Assembly (NCBI RefSeq): GCF_014863585.1
Contig: NZ_CP062253.1
Coordinates: 3,436,501-3,500,500, forward strand
Reading direction: 5' to 3'
Length of the DNA: 64,000 nt
Source: Pseudomonas gozinkensis
GTDB taxonomy: Bacteria > Pseudomonadota > Gammaproteobacteria > Pseudomonadales > Pseudomonadaceae
Numbering within the stretch: position 1 is the first letter of the stretch; every line of letters starts with the position of its first letter. The notes below the pieces were generated by a model. It was not told the origin of the DNA and searched no databases. It saw nothing but the letters and a program-made list of their open reading frames with translations. This document shows, in pieces, positions 40,318 through 50,769 of this stretch. Position numbers and translations under genes: made by a program.

Positions 40318-41004
40318 ATGCTCGCTCGCTGGTTGCCCGCCGCCATCAACACCCGCCCCACCGAATGGAGCCGCGCCGCCATCGGCATGGCGCTGGGCAC
40401 GTTGTTCAGCGTGTGGGCGTGCAGTCAGGTGTTCGGCATTGAAGTGGCCTACCACCTGATCGGCCCGCTGGGCGCCTCGGCAGTGCTGCTGTTCGCCGTG
40501 TCTTCCGGCGCCCTCGCCCAGCCGTGGTCGATCATCGGCGGCTACCTGTGCGCGGGCGTCGTCGCGTTGCTGGTGGCCCACGTCCTCGGCCGAACCTTGG
40601 GCAGCGCGTGTCTCGCCGCAGGCATGGCGCTGATCCTGATGTGCTGGCTGCGCTGCCTGCACCCACCGGCCGGCGCCGTGGCATTGACGATGGTGCTGGC
40701 CGACCCGATGACCATCGCCATGGACTGGAAAGCCCTGGAACCGGTGATGCTCAGCGCCGCGTGCCTGCTGCTCGCCGCCCTGGCCTACAACAACCTGACC
40801 CGCATCCGCTACCCGAAACGCCCCGCCGAGCCCGCGCCGGCCGTCGCACCGGTGGATATTCAGTCCATCACGGCCGAAGATCTGAAATTGGCACTGGCCG
40901 ATATGGAGGCATTCATCGATGTCACGCCAGAAGATCTGGAGCAGCTGATTCATGCCAGTGAATTGCACGCCAAACGGCGGAGCATTGGCCAGGTGTTCCG
41001 CTGA
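40318..41004 (+). CDS. HPP-family membrane protein
   Basis: A 228-residue protein with an HPP domain: four or five membrane helices and the diagnostic CLHPPAGAVAL near residue 115, plus YHLIGPLGASAVLLFAVSSG. The C-terminal 70 residues are cytoplasmic and acidic (TAEDLKLALADMEAF, VTPEDLEQLIHA). HPP proteins are linked to nitrite or anion transport in chloroplasts and cyanobacteria. The substrate here is unknown. ATG at 40318 follows AAAGGA, and the longer frame from 40138 runs through the terminator and is rejected. Confidence 0.88.
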   Translation: MLARWLPAAINTRPTEWSRAAIGMALGTLFSVWACSQVFGIEVAYHLIGPLGASAVLLFAVSSGALAQPWSIIGGYLCAGVVALLVAHVLGRTLGSACLAAGMALILMCWLRCLHPPAGAVALTMVLADPMTIAMDWKALEPVMLSAACLLLAALAYNNLTRIRYPKRPAEPAPAVAPVDIQSITAEDLKLALADMEAFIDVTPEDLEQLIHASELHAKRRSIGQVFR

Positions 41005-41194
41005 GTCCGGATCCTGTCCCTGTCAGCGTTGTCGATTGAAAAGAAGCCGCGATCCCGTGCATTTGGCCTAAGGTAAAAATGCAGACAGCCCGTGCACATA
41101 TCCCCGTTGTACATGGCAAATTTGCACTGTTACGATCCGCTAACGCTCGCGCGCGAGCTTCTCGAATAAAGACAATAAAAGCAGGGAGTTAGTG

Positions 41195-42301
41195 ATGACT
41201 GCTCAGGCTTCATCCCCGCGGACTTCGTCCATGGATGCCACGCCGCACGAAGTGCTGGCCGAGGTTCGCAATCACATCGGTCATCTGACCCTCAACCGCC
41301 CCGCCGGCCTCAATGCCCTGACCCTCGACATGGTTCGCCAGCTCCAGCAACACCTGGATGCATGGGCTACGGACACCAATGTTCACGCCGTGGTACTGCG
41401 CGGTGCCGGCGAGAAAGCCTTTTGTGCCGGTGGCGACATTCGCTCCCTGTACGACAGCCATAAAAACGGCGACACGCTGCACGAAGACTTCTTCGTCGAG
41501 GAATACGCCCTCGACCTGACGATCCACCACTACCGCAAACCGGTGCTGGCGCTGATGGACGGTTTCGTTCTCGGCGGCGGCATGGGTCTGGTGCAAGGTG
41601 CCGATCTGCGGGTGGTCACCGAGAAAAGCCGTCTGGCGATGCCGGAAGTGGCCATCGGGTATTTCCCGGATGTCGGCGGCAGCTATTTCCTGCCACGGAT
41701 TCCCGGCGAGCTGGGGATTTATCTGGGAGTCAGCGGCGTGCAGATTCGTGCGGCGGATGCGCTGTACTGCGGGTTGGCCGACTGGTATCTGGACAGCAGC
41801 AAACTCGGCATCCTCGACGAACAGCTCGATCTCCTTGAGTGGCACGATACGCCGCTGAAGGATCTGCAAAGCCTGCTGGCCCGCCACGCCGTGCAAACCT
41901 TGCCGGATGCGCCGCTCGAAGCCTTGCGTCCAGCCATCGACCACTTCTTCGCGTTGCCGGACGTGCCGAGCATCGTCGAACAACTGCGCGCCGTGACCGT
42001 CGCCGACAGCCACGAATGGGCGACCACCACTGCCGACCTGCTGGAAACCCGCTCGCCGCTGGCCATGGGCGTGACCCTGGAAATGCTCCGTCGCGGCCGG
42101 CACCTGAGCCTGGAACACTGCTTCGCCCTCGAACTGCATCTGGATCGCCAGTGGTTCGAACTTGGCGACTTGATCGAAGGCGTGCGCGCCCTGCTGATCG
42201 ACAAAGACAAATCACCGCGCTGGAACCCGCCGACCCTGGCTGCGCTGCACGCCGAGCACATCGCGGGTTTCTTCCACGGTTTCGAAGAGAGCGGGAGCTG
42301 A
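41195..42301 (+). CDS. 3-hydroxyisobutyryl-CoA hydrolase (crotonase superfamily)
   Basis: A 368-residue HIBCH-type protein, longer than a plain hydratase. Active-site and oxyanion regions are GEKAFCAGGDIRSLYD, FVLGGGMGLVQGADLRVV and PEVAIGYFPDVGGSYFLPRI, the last typical of HIBCH. It releases CoA from 3-hydroxyisobutyryl-CoA in valine breakdown. ATG at 41195 follows CAGGGAG; GTG at 41192 is an alternative. The acyl-CoA dehydrogenase follows four bases later, the order known for Pseudomonas valine genes. mmsA and mmsB are not adjacent. Confidence 0.92.
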   Translation: MTAQASSPRTSSMDATPHEVLAEVRNHIGHLTLNRPAGLNALTLDMVRQLQQHLDAWATDTNVHAVVLRGAGEKAFCAGGDIRSLYDSHKNGDTLHEDFFVEEYALDLTIHHYRKPVLALMDGFVLGGGMGLVQGADLRVVTEKSRLAMPEVAIGYFPDVGGSYFLPRIPGELGIYLGVSGVQIRAADALYCGLADWYLDSSKLGILDEQLDLLEWHDTPLKDLQSLLARHAVQTLPDAPLEALRPAIDHFFALPDVPSIVEQLRAVTVADSHEWATTTADLLETRSPLAMGVTLEMLRRGRHLSLEHCFALELHLDRQWFELGDLIEGVRALLIDKDKSPRWNPPTLAALHAEHIAGFFHGFEESGS

Positions 42302-42304
42302 GTC

Positions 42305-43456
42305 ATGCACGATCTCGAATTGACTGAAGACCAGGTAATGATCCGCGACATGGCCCGGGACTTTGCCCGTGGCGAAATCGCCCCCCACGCCCAAGCCTGG
42401 GAAAAGGCCGGCTGGATCGATGACACCCTGGTGGCGAAGATGGGCGAACTCGGCCTGCTGGGCATGGTGGTGCCGGAAGAATGGGGCGGCACTTACGTCG
42501 ACTACGTGGCCTATGCGCTGGCGGTGGAAGAGATCTCCGCCGGTGACGGCGCCACCGGCGCGTTCATGAGCATTCACAACTCGGTGGGCTGCGGGCCGGT
42601 GCTCAACTACGGCAGCGAAGAACAGAAACAGACCTGGCTGGCGGATCTGGCCAGCGGCGCGGTGATCGGCTGCTTCTGTCTGACCGAACCCCAGGCCGGC
42701 TCCGAAGCGCACAACCTGCGCACCCGCGCCGAACTGCGCGACGGGCAATGGGTAATCAATGGCGCCAAGCAATTTGTCAGCAACGGCAAGCGGGCGAAAC
42801 TGGCGATCGTTTTTGCCGTCACCGATCCGGATCTTGGCAAGCGTGGGATTTCGGCATTTCTGGTGCCGACCGACACGCCGGGGTTCATCGTCGACCGTAC
42901 CGAACACAAGATGGGCATCCGCGCCTCCGACACCTGCGCGGTGACGCTGAACAATTGCAGCATTCCTGAAGCGAATCTGCTGGGTGAACGCGGTAAAGGT
43001 TTGGCGATTGCTCTCTCCAACCTTGAAGGCGGACGTATCGGCATCGCGGCGCAAGCACTGGGCATTGCCCGTGCGGCTTTTGAAGCGGCGCTGGGTTATG
43101 CCCGTGATCGGGTGCAGTTCGGCAAGGCCATCGTCGAGCACCAAAGCATCGCCAACCTGCTGGCGGACATGCAGATGCAGATCAACGCGGCACGCCTGAT
43201 GATCCTGCACGCGGCGCGGTTGCGCACGGCGGGCAAACCGTGCCTGTCGGAGGCTTCGCAGGCCAAGCTGTTTGCTTCGGAAATGGCTGAAAAGGTGTGC
43301 TCGTCAGCGATTCAGATTCATGGCGGGTATGGGTATCTGGAGGATTACCCGGTGGAGAAGTACTACCGGGATGCGCGGATTACCCAGATTTATGAGGGGT
43401 CGAGTGAGATACAGCGAATGGTGATTGCTCGGGAGTTGAAGAACTACCAGCTCTAA
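42305..43456 (+). CDS. Acyl-CoA dehydrogenase, isobutyryl-CoA type
   Basis: A 383-residue flavoprotein. FAD and substrate loops are [36 protein letters not shown] and [20 protein letters not shown], and the C-terminal block is [20 protein letters not shown]. The likely catalytic glutamate is in [11 protein letters not shown]. Its pairing with the hydrolase above points to isobutyryl-CoA oxidation in valine degradation. Substrate choice is inferred from context. Confidence 0.92.
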   Translation: MHDLELTEDQVMIRDMARDFARGEIAPHAQAWEKAGWIDDTLVAKMGELGLLGMVVPEEWGGTYVDYVAYALAVEEISAGDGATGAFMSIHNSVGCGPVLNYGSEEQKQTWLADLASGAVIGCFCLTEPQAGSEAHNLRTRAELRDGQWVINGAKQFVSNGKRAKLAIVFAVTDPDLGKRGISAFLVPTDTPGFIVDRTEHKMGIRASDTCAVTLNNCSIPEANLLGERGKGLAIALSNLEGGRIGIAAQALGIARAAFEAALGYARDRVQFGKAIVEHQSIANLLADMQMQINAARLMILHAARLRTAGKPCLSEASQAKLFASEMAEKVCSSAIQIHGGYGYLEDYPVEKYYRDARITQIYEGSSEIQRMVIARELKNYQL

Positions 43457-43467
43457 AAGGCAAAAGC

Positions 43468-43576
43468 ATCGCTGGCAAGCCAGCTCTCACAGTTTCTTCG
43501 GTGTACACGATAAGTGCGAACGACCGAGATTCCTGTGGGAGCTGCGGTGCGACAATTCGACTTGCCAGCGATGGCG
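43468..43576. repeat. REP doublet, family A with one extended arm
   Basis: The left arm is CATCGCTGGCAAGCCAGCTC. The right arm, from 43534, is the extended form (GGAGCTGCGGTGCGACAATT, then CTTGCCAGCGATGG). It lies between the convergent acyl-CoA dehydrogenase and enoyl-CoA hydratase genes. Confidence 0.85.
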
Positions 43577-43593
43577 TCAATGAATACGCCGCA

Positions 43594-44367
43594 CTACTTG
43601 CCTTGGAACTCCGGCGCACGCTTGGCCACAAACGCCGCCATCCCTTCCTTCTGATCCTGCGTCGCAAACGCCGCATGGAACACCCGGCGCTCGAAGCGCA
43701 CGCCTTCAGTCAGGTTCACTTCAAACGCGCGGTTGACGCTCTCCTTGACCATCATCGCAATCGGCAGCGATTTGCTGGCGATCACCGCCGCGACTTTCAG
43801 CGCCTCATCCAGCAGCTCATCACTCGGCACGATGCGCGCGACGATGCCGCAGCGCTCGGCTTCCACCGCGTCGATCAAACGGCCGCTCAGGCACATTTCC
43901 ATCGCTTTGGCCTTGCCCACGGCGCGGGTCAGGCGTTGGGTGCCGCCCATGCCCGGCAGCACGCCGAGGTTGATTTCCGGCTGACCGAATTTGGCGTTGT
44001 CGCCGGCCAGGATGAAGTCGCACATCAGCGCCAGTTCACAGCCGCCACCGAGGGCAAAGCCGTTGACGGCCGCAATGATCGGCTTGCGGCGGTTAGCCAC
44101 ACGGTCGCTGTCGCTGAACAAATCATCCATGTAAATCTGCGGATAGGTCAGCTCGGCCATTTCCTTGATGTCGGCGCCGGCGGCGAAGGCTTTCTTCGAC
44201 CCGGTGATGACGATGCAGCCAATATTCGCATCGGCTTCGAGGCCATCGAGGGCGCGGTTCACTTCGCTGACCAGTTGCGCGTTGAGGGCATTCAGCGCCT
44301 GCGGGCGGTTCAGGGTGATCAGGCCGACGCGGCCATGGGTTTCCAGCAAAATCGTTTCGTAACTCAT
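43594..44367 (-). CDS. Enoyl-CoA hydratase (FadB1x-like)
   Basis: A 257-residue crotonase. The two catalytic glutamates are visible in [12 protein letters not shown] and [20 protein letters not shown], and the oxyanion loop is [14 protein letters not shown]. It hydrates short or branched enoyl-CoA, perhaps tiglyl-CoA of isoleucine breakdown. It lies 14 bases after the dehydrogenase, in the same gene order as the P. putida cluster PP_2213-PP_2217, recalled from memory. The start MSYETILL at 44367 is preferred to 44385. Confidence 0.92.
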   Translation of the reverse strand: MSYETILLETHGRVGLITLNRPQALNALNAQLVSEVNRALDGLEADANIGCIVITGSKKAFAAGADIKEMAELTYPQIYMDDLFSDSDRVANRRKPIIAAVNGFALGGGCELALMCDFILAGDNAKFGQPEINLGVLPGMGGTQRLTRAVGKAKAMEMCLSGRLIDAVEAERCGIVARIVPSDELLDEALKVAAVIASKSLPIAMMVKESVNRAFEVNLTEGVRFERRVFHAAFATQDQKEGMAAFVAKRAPEFQGK

Positions 44368-44381
44368 GTGCAGATTCCTTC

Positions 44382-45509
44382 TCAAAGATTGCGCGAAATG
44401 ACCATGCGCTGAATGTCGCTGGTGCCTTCGTAGATCTGGCAGACCCGCACGTCGCGGTAGATGCGCTCCAGCGGAAAGTCGTTGAGGTAACCGTAACCGC
44501 CGAGGGTTTGCAAGGCCATCGAGCAGACCTTCTCGGCCATTTCCGAGGCGAACAGTTTGGCCATCGACGCTTCGACCAGCGCCGGCTGACCGCTGTCACG
44601 CAGGGCGGCGGCGTAGTGCACCATCTGCCGCGCCACGGCGATCTGGGTCGCCATGTCCGCCAGGCGGAACGCCACGGCCTGATGCTCGATGATCGGCTTG
44701 CCGAAGGTGTCACGCTCACGGGCGTAATCGCGCGCCGCTTCGAACGCGGCACGGGCCATGCCCACCGATTGCGAAGCGATGCCGACGCGCCCGCCTTCAA
44801 GATTGGCCAGGGCGATCTTGTAGCCCTCGCCCTCCTCGCCCAACCGGTTGGCCACCGGCACTTTCACGTCTTCGAACAGAATCTGGCAGGTGTCCGAGGC
44901 GTGCTGGCCGAGTTTGTCTTCGATGCGGGCGACTTTGTAGCCCGGCGAATCGGTCGGCACGATGAACGCGCTGATCCCGCGCTTGCCGGCGCTCGGGTCG
45001 GTGACCGCAAACACGATCACGACCCCGGCGTTCTGCCCGGAGGTGATGAACTGTTTGCAGCCGTTGAGCACGTAGTGATCGCCTTCAAGGCGTGCACGGG
45101 TTTTCAGGCTGCTGGCGTCGGAACCGGCCTGCGGTTCGGTCAACGCGAAAGCACCGAGCATCTCGCCGCTGGCCAGCGGCTTGAGGAAGCGTTCACGCTG
45201 GTCGTCGTTGCCGAACTTGAGGATCGGCACGCAACCCACCGAGTTGTGCACGCTCATGATGGTCGAGCAAGCACCGTCGCCGGCAGCGATTTCTTCCAGG
45301 GCCATGGCGTAGGCCAGGTAACCGGTGTCGCAACCGCCCCACTGCTCCGGCACCAGCATGCCGAAGAAGCCCAGTTCGGCCATTTCGCCGATGGCTTCCT
45401 TCGGGAAGCGGTGTTCGCGATCCCACTCGGCGGCGAACGGTTTGAGCCGTTCCTCGGCAAACTGCCGGGCCATGTCGCGGATTTGAGTTTGGTCTTCGTT
45501 GGGAATCAT
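44382..45509 (-). CDS. Acyl-CoA dehydrogenase (short/branched chain)
   Basis: A 375-residue flavoprotein with [38 protein letters not shown] and [20 protein letters not shown]. The C-terminal motif is [20 protein letters not shown], with the catalytic glutamate in [11 protein letters not shown]. It probably oxidises 2-methylbutyryl-CoA or butyryl-CoA, given the hydratase, SDR and thiolase in the same operon. It shares about 380 colinear residues with the dehydrogenase at 42305 on the other strand but is clearly a distinct paralogue. Confidence 0.93.
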   Translation of the reverse strand: MIPNEDQTQIRDMARQFAEERLKPFAAEWDREHRFPKEAIGEMAELGFFGMLVPEQWGGCDTGYLAYAMALEEIAAGDGACSTIMSVHNSVGCVPILKFGNDDQRERFLKPLASGEMLGAFALTEPQAGSDASSLKTRARLEGDHYVLNGCKQFITSGQNAGVVIVFAVTDPSAGKRGISAFIVPTDSPGYKVARIEDKLGQHASDTCQILFEDVKVPVANRLGEEGEGYKIALANLEGGRVGIASQSVGMARAAFEAARDYARERDTFGKPIIEHQAVAFRLADMATQIAVARQMVHYAAALRDSGQPALVEASMAKLFASEMAEKVCSMALQTLGGYGYLNDFPLERIYRDVRVCQIYEGTSDIQRMVISRNL

Positions 45510-45543
45510 GGTGAATCCTTACTTCAGGTTCAGACACATATCC

Positions 45544-45633
45544 TGTGGGAGTGAGCTTGCTCGCGAAATCGGTGCGTCATGCAACTAAAATGTTGGCTGA
45601 CACGACGCCTTCGCGAGCAAGCTCGCTCCCACA
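45544..45633. repeat. REP doublet, family B
   Basis: TGTGGGAGTGAGCTTGCTCG and CGAGCAAGCTCGCTCCCACA form the inverted pair. It lies inside the acyl-CoA operon between the thiolase and dehydrogenase genes and overlaps neither. Confidence 0.9.
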
Positions 45634-45635
45634 GT

Positions 45636-46829
45636 TCAATACACGCATTCCACGGCCATCGCCGTGGCTTCGCCGCCGCCGATGCAGATCGCCGCGACGC
45701 CGCGTTTGAGGCCTTTCTGGCGCAGGGCCGAGAGCAAGGTCACCAGAATTCGCGCGCCAGACGCACCGATCGGGTGACCCAGGGCGCAGGCGCCGCCGTG
45801 GATGTTGAGCTTGTCGTGAGGGATTTCCAGGTGGGTCATCGCCGCCATGCCGACTACGGCGAAGGCCTCGTTGACTTCGAACAGATCAACCTGATCCAGC
45901 GACCAGCCGGTTTTCTTCATCAGCTTCTTGATCGCGCCAATCGGCGCCACCGGGAACAGGCCCGGTGTGTCAGCGAAGGCTGCGTGGCCGTGAATCACCG
46001 CCAGCGGCTTCAGACCCTGTTTCTGCGCTTGCGACTGACGCATCAGCACCAGTGCCGCAGCGCCGTCGGAGATCGAGCTGGAGTTGGCCGCCGTCACGGT
46101 GCCACCCTCGCGGAACGCCGGTTTCAGCGAAGCGATCTTGTCCAGTTTGGCTTTTGGCGGCTGCTCGTCGTTGCTGATTACGACTTGTTCCTTGCCCACG
46201 GTCACGGTCAGCGGAACGATCTCGGCCTTGAAGCTGCCGTCCTTGATCGCCTGCTGGGCGCGGGTGGTCGAGGCGATGGCAAAGGCGTCCTGAGCTTCGC
46301 GGCTGAAGTCGTTGGTTTCGGCGCAATCCTCGGCGAAGGTGCCCATCAGGCGACCTTTGTCGTAGGCGTCTTCGAGGCCGTCGAGGAACATCGAATCCAG
46401 CACCCGGCCGTGGCCCATGCGGTAACCGGCACGGGCGCGATCCAGCAGGTACGGCGCGTTGGACATGCTTTCCATACCGCCGGCGATCACCACATCGGCG
46501 CTGCCGGCCAGCAGCATGTCGTGGGCCAGGATGGTGGTTTCCATGCCCGAGCCACACATCTTGTTGACCGTGGTGCAGCGGGTGGATTTGTCCAGCCCGG
46601 CGCCCAGTGCAGCCTGACGTGCAGGCGCCTGTCCGAGACCGGCTGGCAGCACGCAGCCAAACAGCACTTCATCGACTGCATCGACGGCCACACCGGCACG
46701 CTCAACCGCAGCCTTGATTGCAGCGGCGCCCAGTTGCGGCGCGGTCAGGCTTTTCAGTTCGCCCTGGAAACCGCCCATCGGGGTGCGGACGGCGCTGACG
46801 ATGACAATCGGATCGTTGGAGATGGTCAT
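45636..46829 (-). CDS. Acetyl-CoA acetyltransferase / 3-ketoacyl-CoA thiolase (FadAx-like)
   Basis: A 397-residue thiolase. The nucleophilic Cys92 lies in [11 protein letters not shown]. The C-terminal catalytic residues are in [18 protein letters not shown] and [13 protein letters not shown]. It cleaves acetoacetyl-CoA or 2-methylacetoacetyl-CoA to acetyl-CoA plus acyl-CoA. The position 12 bases after the SDR gene and before the dehydrogenase fits the last step of isoleucine-type beta-oxidation. Confidence 0.95.
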   Translation of the reverse strand: MTISNDPIVIVSAVRTPMGGFQGELKSLTAPQLGAAAIKAAVERAGVAVDAVDEVLFGCVLPAGLGQAPARQAALGAGLDKSTRCTTVNKMCGSGMETTILAHDMLLAGSADVVIAGGMESMSNAPYLLDRARAGYRMGHGRVLDSMFLDGLEDAYDKGRLMGTFAEDCAETNDFSREAQDAFAIASTTRAQQAIKDGSFKAEIVPLTVTVGKEQVVISNDEQPPKAKLDKIASLKPAFREGGTVTAANSSSISDGAAALVLMRQSQAQKQGLKPLAVIHGHAAFADTPGLFPVAPIGAIKKLMKKTGWSLDQVDLFEVNEAFAVVGMAAMTHLEIPHDKLNIHGGACALGHPIGASGARILVTLLSALRQKGLKRGVAAICIGGGEATAMAVECVY

Positions 46830-46841
46830 GGGAAATCCTCC

Positions 46842-47603
46842 TTACTTGGCGGCCATGCGCAAGGCACCGTCGAGACGGATCACCTCGCCGTTGAGCATGC
46901 TGTTTTCAATGATATGCCGCACCAGCGCGGCGTACTCGGCAGGTTTGCCCAGACGTGGCGGAAACGGTACGCCGGCGGCCAGCGATTCGCGCACTTCCGG
47001 GGTCATGCCGGCCATCATCGGGGTTTCGAAAATGCCCGGAGCGATGGTCATCACGCGGATGCCGAAGCGCGCCAGTTCGCGGGCGGCAGGCAGGGTGAGG
47101 CTGGCGATGGCGCCTTTGGAGGCGGAATACGCGGCCTGGCCGATCTGGCCGTCGAACGCCGCAACCGACGCGGTGTTGATGATCACGCCACGTTCGCCGT
47201 CAGCGTTGGCTTCGCTTTCGGCAATCGCCGCCGCTGCCAGACGCAGCATGTTGAAGCTGCCGATCAGGTTGACGTTGATCACCTGAGCAAAACTGGACAA
47301 GGCGTGCGGACCGCTCTTGCCGAGGATCTTCTCGCCGCGAACGATGCCGGCGCAGTTCACCAGCCCGTTGAGGCTACCGAAGACTTTGACAGTCGCCTGC
47401 ACGGCGGCTTCGGCGGCAGCTTCGTTGCTGATATCCGCCACCATGCTCTGCGCGCCGAGGCGCTGGGCCTGGGTGGCGACCGCATCGGCGTTCAGGTCCA
47501 CCAGCATCACTTTGGCGCCGGCGCTCACCAGCAATTCAGCGGTGGCGGCACCCAGGCCGGATGCGCCGCCGGTGACGATAAAAACCTTGTTCTCGATCTG
47601 CAT
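46842..47603 (-). CDS. 3-hydroxyacyl-CoA dehydrogenase, SDR type II (HSD10-like)
   Basis: A 253-residue short-chain dehydrogenase. The cofactor loop is [16 protein letters not shown], and an acidic LVDLNAD indicates NAD preference. The catalytic Tyr-Lys lies in [11 protein letters not shown], and the [14 protein letters not shown] and [13 protein letters not shown] segments are typical of HSD17B10. It oxidises 2-methyl-3-hydroxybutyryl-CoA or related substrates. The start at 47603 (MQIENKVF) has GGAAA upstream; the longer frame from 47741 runs into the synthetase gene. The operon is tight on both sides. Confidence 0.93.
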   Translation of the reverse strand: MQIENKVFIVTGGASGLGAATAELLVSAGAKVMLVDLNADAVATQAQRLGAQSMVADISNEAAAEAAVQATVKVFGSLNGLVNCAGIVRGEKILGKSGPHALSSFAQVINVNLIGSFNMLRLAAAAIAESEANADGERGVIINTASVAAFDGQIGQAAYSASKGAIASLTLPAARELARFGIRVMTIAPGIFETPMMAGMTPEVRESLAAGVPFPPRLGKPAEYAALVRHIIENSMLNGEVIRLDGALRMAAK

Positions 47604-47619
47604 GACTGTTTCCTTGGAT

Positions 47620-49284
47620 TCAAGCTGAAACGTTGTGCGCTGCGGCCTCTTGAGCCTTGGCGATTTCCTGGTTGCGCAAGATAAAGCGCTGCAATTTGCC
47701 GCTCGGGGTTTTCGGCAACTCGCTGACAAATTCGATTTCACGGGGGTACGAATGCGCGGCCAGGCGTTTGCGTACGTGTTGGCGCAGTTCTTCGGCCAGC
47801 GCAGGTTCCGCGCGGTATTGCGGGTTGAGCACGACGAAGGCTTTCACCAGTTCGGTGCGCTCCGGATCGGGTTTGCCGACCACTGCGGCTTCGACCACCG
47901 CCGGGTGTTCGATCAATGCGCTTTCCACGTCGAACGGGCCGACCCGGTAGCCGGAAGTGGTGATCACATCATCGCTGCGGCCGACGAAGCTGATGCTGCC
48001 GTCCGGATTCCATTCGACGGTGTCGCCGCTCAGGTAGTAATCGCCGACGAAAGCCTTGGTCGGCGCGCCTTCGTAGCCGGCGAACCAGCACATTGGCGAC
48101 TGTGTGCGGTCGATGGCGAGGATGCCCGGCTGGCCGACGCCGAGTTCGTTGTTCTGATCGTCAAGCACCACGATGCGATGGCCCGGCGAGGCGAAACCGG
48201 CGGCGCCGAGGTGGATCGGGTGTTCGAGGCCGTGGTGGTTGCACAGCACCATGCCCAGTTCGGTCTGGCCGTAGTGGTCGTGAATGACCACGCCGAGGTT
48301 GTCGGCGAACCAGCGGATCACCTCCGGATTCAACGGCTCGCCGGCGCTGCTGACGATGCGCAGCCTGCCCTTGATCGACTTGGCGAAGTCATCGCCGCCG
48401 GCAATCAGCAGGCGATACGCGGTGGGCGAACCGGTGAGGTTGGTGATGCCGTACTTGTTGATCACCCGGCAGGTGCTTTCCAGGGTGAACGGGCCATCGT
48501 AGAACGTGATCGGATGGCCCATCGACAACGGGCCGGTGACGCCGAAATAAATGCCGTAGGCCCAGCCCGGATCGGCGACGTTCCAGAACGCATCTTCCGG
48601 GCGCAGATCCACGGCATCACGGGTGTAGCTCTGGAACGCGACGATGGCCTTGAGCGGCACCGACAGCGCTTTCGACGGGCCGGTGGTGCCCGAGGTGAAC
48701 ATCAGCAGGAACGGGTCTTCGCCGGTCAGCATGACCGGTTCGCAGACATTGGAATGGTTGGGCAGCTCGGCCCAGAAACTGAAATCGCCACGGACGATGC
48801 CCTGGCCTTTCGGACCGCCGACGGTGACCAGCGTCGGGCAGTCGGCGACTTCGGCAAGTTTCGGCCGGTTGACCGCATCGGTCACCACCACTTTGGCACC
48901 GGAACTGTGCAAGCGATGTTCGAGGGCTTTCGGGCCGAATGCCGTGAACAGCGGTTGATACACCGCACCGATGCGCCAGGTGGCGAACACGGTGATCAGC
49001 AATTCGATGTTGCGTGGCAGCAGGCCGGCGACCTTGTCGCCCTTCTGCACGCCCTGGGCGAGAAGGAAATTGGCGAAACGCGCGGCTTTGTCCTGCAGAT
49101 CGTTGAACGTGTACGTCGCACCGGCGCCATCGCGCCCTTCCCAGAACAGCGCAATGCGCCCCGGCAGTGCGTGGCGGTCACAACATTCGACGCAGGCGTT
49201 GAGCGCCTCGAGCGTGCCGCTGAGCGCGGCGTCCACGGTGTGCTGATAATCAAACTGTGCGGTGGCAGACAAGTAATCGCGCAT
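47620..49284 (-). CDS. AMP-dependent acyl-CoA synthetase
   Basis: A 554-residue ANL-family ligase. The ATP-binding P loop is [13 protein letters not shown], with DHYGQTELG and [20 protein letters not shown] further on. The hinge follows in [14 protein letters not shown] and the catalytic lysine in [12 protein letters not shown]. It activates a short or branched carboxylic acid to its CoA ester, feeding the downstream beta-oxidation genes. The start at 49284 ([13 protein letters not shown]) matches the family. It is the first gene of the minus-strand acyl-CoA operon. Confidence 0.93.
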   Translation of the reverse strand: MRDYLSATAQFDYQHTVDAALSGTLEALNACVECCDRHALPGRIALFWEGRDGAGATYTFNDLQDKAARFANFLLAQGVQKGDKVAGLLPRNIELLITVFATWRIGAVYQPLFTAFGPKALEHRLHSSGAKVVVTDAVNRPKLAEVADCPTLVTVGGPKGQGIVRGDFSFWAELPNHSNVCEPVMLTGEDPFLLMFTSGTTGPSKALSVPLKAIVAFQSYTRDAVDLRPEDAFWNVADPGWAYGIYFGVTGPLSMGHPITFYDGPFTLESTCRVINKYGITNLTGSPTAYRLLIAGGDDFAKSIKGRLRIVSSAGEPLNPEVIRWFADNLGVVIHDHYGQTELGMVLCNHHGLEHPIHLGAAGFASPGHRIVVLDDQNNELGVGQPGILAIDRTQSPMCWFAGYEGAPTKAFVGDYYLSGDTVEWNPDGSISFVGRSDDVITTSGYRVGPFDVESALIEHPAVVEAAVVGKPDPERTELVKAFVVLNPQYRAEPALAEELRQHVRKRLAAHSYPREIEFVSELPKTPSGKLQRFILRNQEIAKAQEAAAHNVSA

Positions 49285-49420
49285 TGCCAGAATCCCTCTG
49301 TTCTTATTAGGTTGGGGAACCGTAAACAACAGAGGAATACTCGCGCCGCACGCCGGCTGCGGCAATGGTCAAAGCCCTCAAAGTGGATGACTGGTTTGGC
49401 CAAGATTCCGGTTACAGCTG

Positions 49421-49530
49421 ATCGTTCCCACGCTCTGCGTGGGAATGCAGCCCGGGACGCTCCGCGTCCCCTCCAGAGCTGGAACGCGGAGCGTCCCTTG
49501 AGGCATTCCCACGCAGAGCGTGGGAACGAG
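49421..49530. repeat. REP-like inverted repeat, family C
   Basis: ATCGTTCCCACGCTCTGCGT at the left and ACGCAGAGCGTGGGAACGA at the right form the outer arms. Inner arms GGGACGCTCCGCGTCCC and ACGCGGAGCGTCCC form nested hairpins. A copy of the same family is at 56562-56688. Confidence 0.85.
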
Positions 49531-49573
49531 AGTTGGCGTTGAGTCAGCGGGTGTTGGGAGTGTCGGTGGCGGA

Positions 49574-50590
49574 TCAGACCGCTTCGTTGAGGATCAAGCT
49601 GCGATAGTGCCCGGGATTGGTCCCCGACCACTTGCGAAACGCCTTGTAGAACGAACTCGCATCGGCAAACCCCAGCCGCGTGGCGATCTCGGCAAAGCTG
49701 ATCGAAGGCTCCGCCAGCCAGGTGATCGCCAACTCCTTGCGCACGCTGTCCTTCAACCCCTGATAGGTCTGCCCTTCTTCGGCCAGACGCCGGCGCAGGG
49801 TCGAGGCCGACATGCACAACTGCTGGGCCAGCGCGTCGGTTTCCGGCCAGTGTTCGGCGGCTAGCTGCCGCAGATCCTGCTTGATCCGGCTCGCAAGGCT
49901 TTCCGGGTCGCGGTACTTCACCAGAATGTTGGCCGGGGCATGGGCGAGGAAGCGCTTCAACTCCTCGGCGCTGCGCTTGATCGGCAGATCCAGCACATCG
50001 GCGGCGAAGATCATCCGCGTTCGCGGCCGGTCGAAGCGCAAGTTTTCCGAGAACATCACCCGATAGTCATCACAGAAGTCCGGCGCCGGGCAGCGCAATT
50101 CGATGGCCAGGATCGGAATCCGCCGCCCCGCCAGCCAGCACGCCACGCCGTGAACGATCATCCAGTAGGTGAAATAGGTGAAGGCGCGGCGCGGTTCCGG
50201 TTCGTCTTCCAGCAGGACGATTTCCGCCAGACTCTGCTGGTGCACCAGTTGCGCCGGCATGCGCTCGAGCATCAGCGACAGGAAATTCAGACCACTGCTC
50301 AACCCGGCCGCCAGATTCGGCTGGGCCATCGCGCTGCGGCAAAGGAATTCCAGGCTGCCGGATTTGAGCTTGCGCGGGTCCATGCCAAAGAACTCGTCAT
50401 CGCCGCGCCGGGCCAGCAGCCGCCACAACCGTGCGTACTGGCTGGCCGGGACGCGGGCGTCGTCGGCGGACAGCAGCGCCGGATCGATCCCGACCTTGCT
50501 CAAGACTTCTTCCGTGGCCACGCCTGGGGCACAACTTTGCAGCAGTGCTTCGCGCACCAGTTGAATGGCGATGGTGTCTTTTTCCGACAT
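49574..50590 (-). CDS. AraC-family regulator of the acyl-CoA operon
   Basis: A 338-residue regulator of the type with an N-terminal arabinose-binding-like domain (about residues 20-200) and a C-terminal AraC helix-turn-helix pair: LAQQLCMSASTLRRRLAEEG and FAEIATRLGFADASSFYKAF. It lies upstream of the acyl-CoA synthetase on the same strand, separated by a REP-like element, and is the probable activator of that operon. Effector unknown, perhaps an acyl-CoA or a branched acid. Confidence 0.9.
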   Translation of the reverse strand: MSEKDTIAIQLVREALLQSCAPGVATEEVLSKVGIDPALLSADDARVPASQYARLWRLLARRGDDEFFGMDPRKLKSGSLEFLCRSAMAQPNLAAGLSSGLNFLSLMLERMPAQLVHQQSLAEIVLLEDEPEPRRAFTYFTYWMIVHGVACWLAGRRIPILAIELRCPAPDFCDDYRVMFSENLRFDRPRTRMIFAADVLDLPIKRSAEELKRFLAHAPANILVKYRDPESLASRIKQDLRQLAAEHWPETDALAQQLCMSASTLRRRLAEEGQTYQGLKDSVRKELAITWLAEPSISFAEIATRLGFADASSFYKAFRKWSGTNPGHYRSLILNEAV

Positions 50591-50709
50591 GGAACGTGCG
50601 CAATCCTGTTGTTGTTCGAGTGGCGGGCATCTTAGCGCAGCTGGCTGGGCGACGTGGATGTTCAGACTCGTTCAGCTGAGGTTCAGGTAAATGTCAATTA
50701 GTGCCATGT

Positions 50710-50728
50710 GAGAATGACTTTCATTATG
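50710..50728. promoter_or_regulatory. Fur box of the efe operon
   Basis: GAGAATGACTTTCATTATG matches the Fur consensus GATAATGATAATCATTATC at 14 of 19 positions by hand. It ends 41 bases before the efeU start, placing it at the promoter. Confidence 0.7.
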
Positions 50729-50769
50729 TTACAACTTGTAACCTCATTTCGTTACACAGTGATCGTCGA

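Noticed and set aside
45579..47684. 701-codon open frame on the plus strand
   Set aside because: Antisense to the thiolase and SDR genes, whose catalytic motifs are intact; its composition (His-, Arg-, Gln-rich) is that of a GC-skew shadow.
47635..49542. 635-codon open frame on the plus strand
   Set aside because: Antisense to the acyl-CoA synthetase, which carries all ANL motifs; no recognisable domain.
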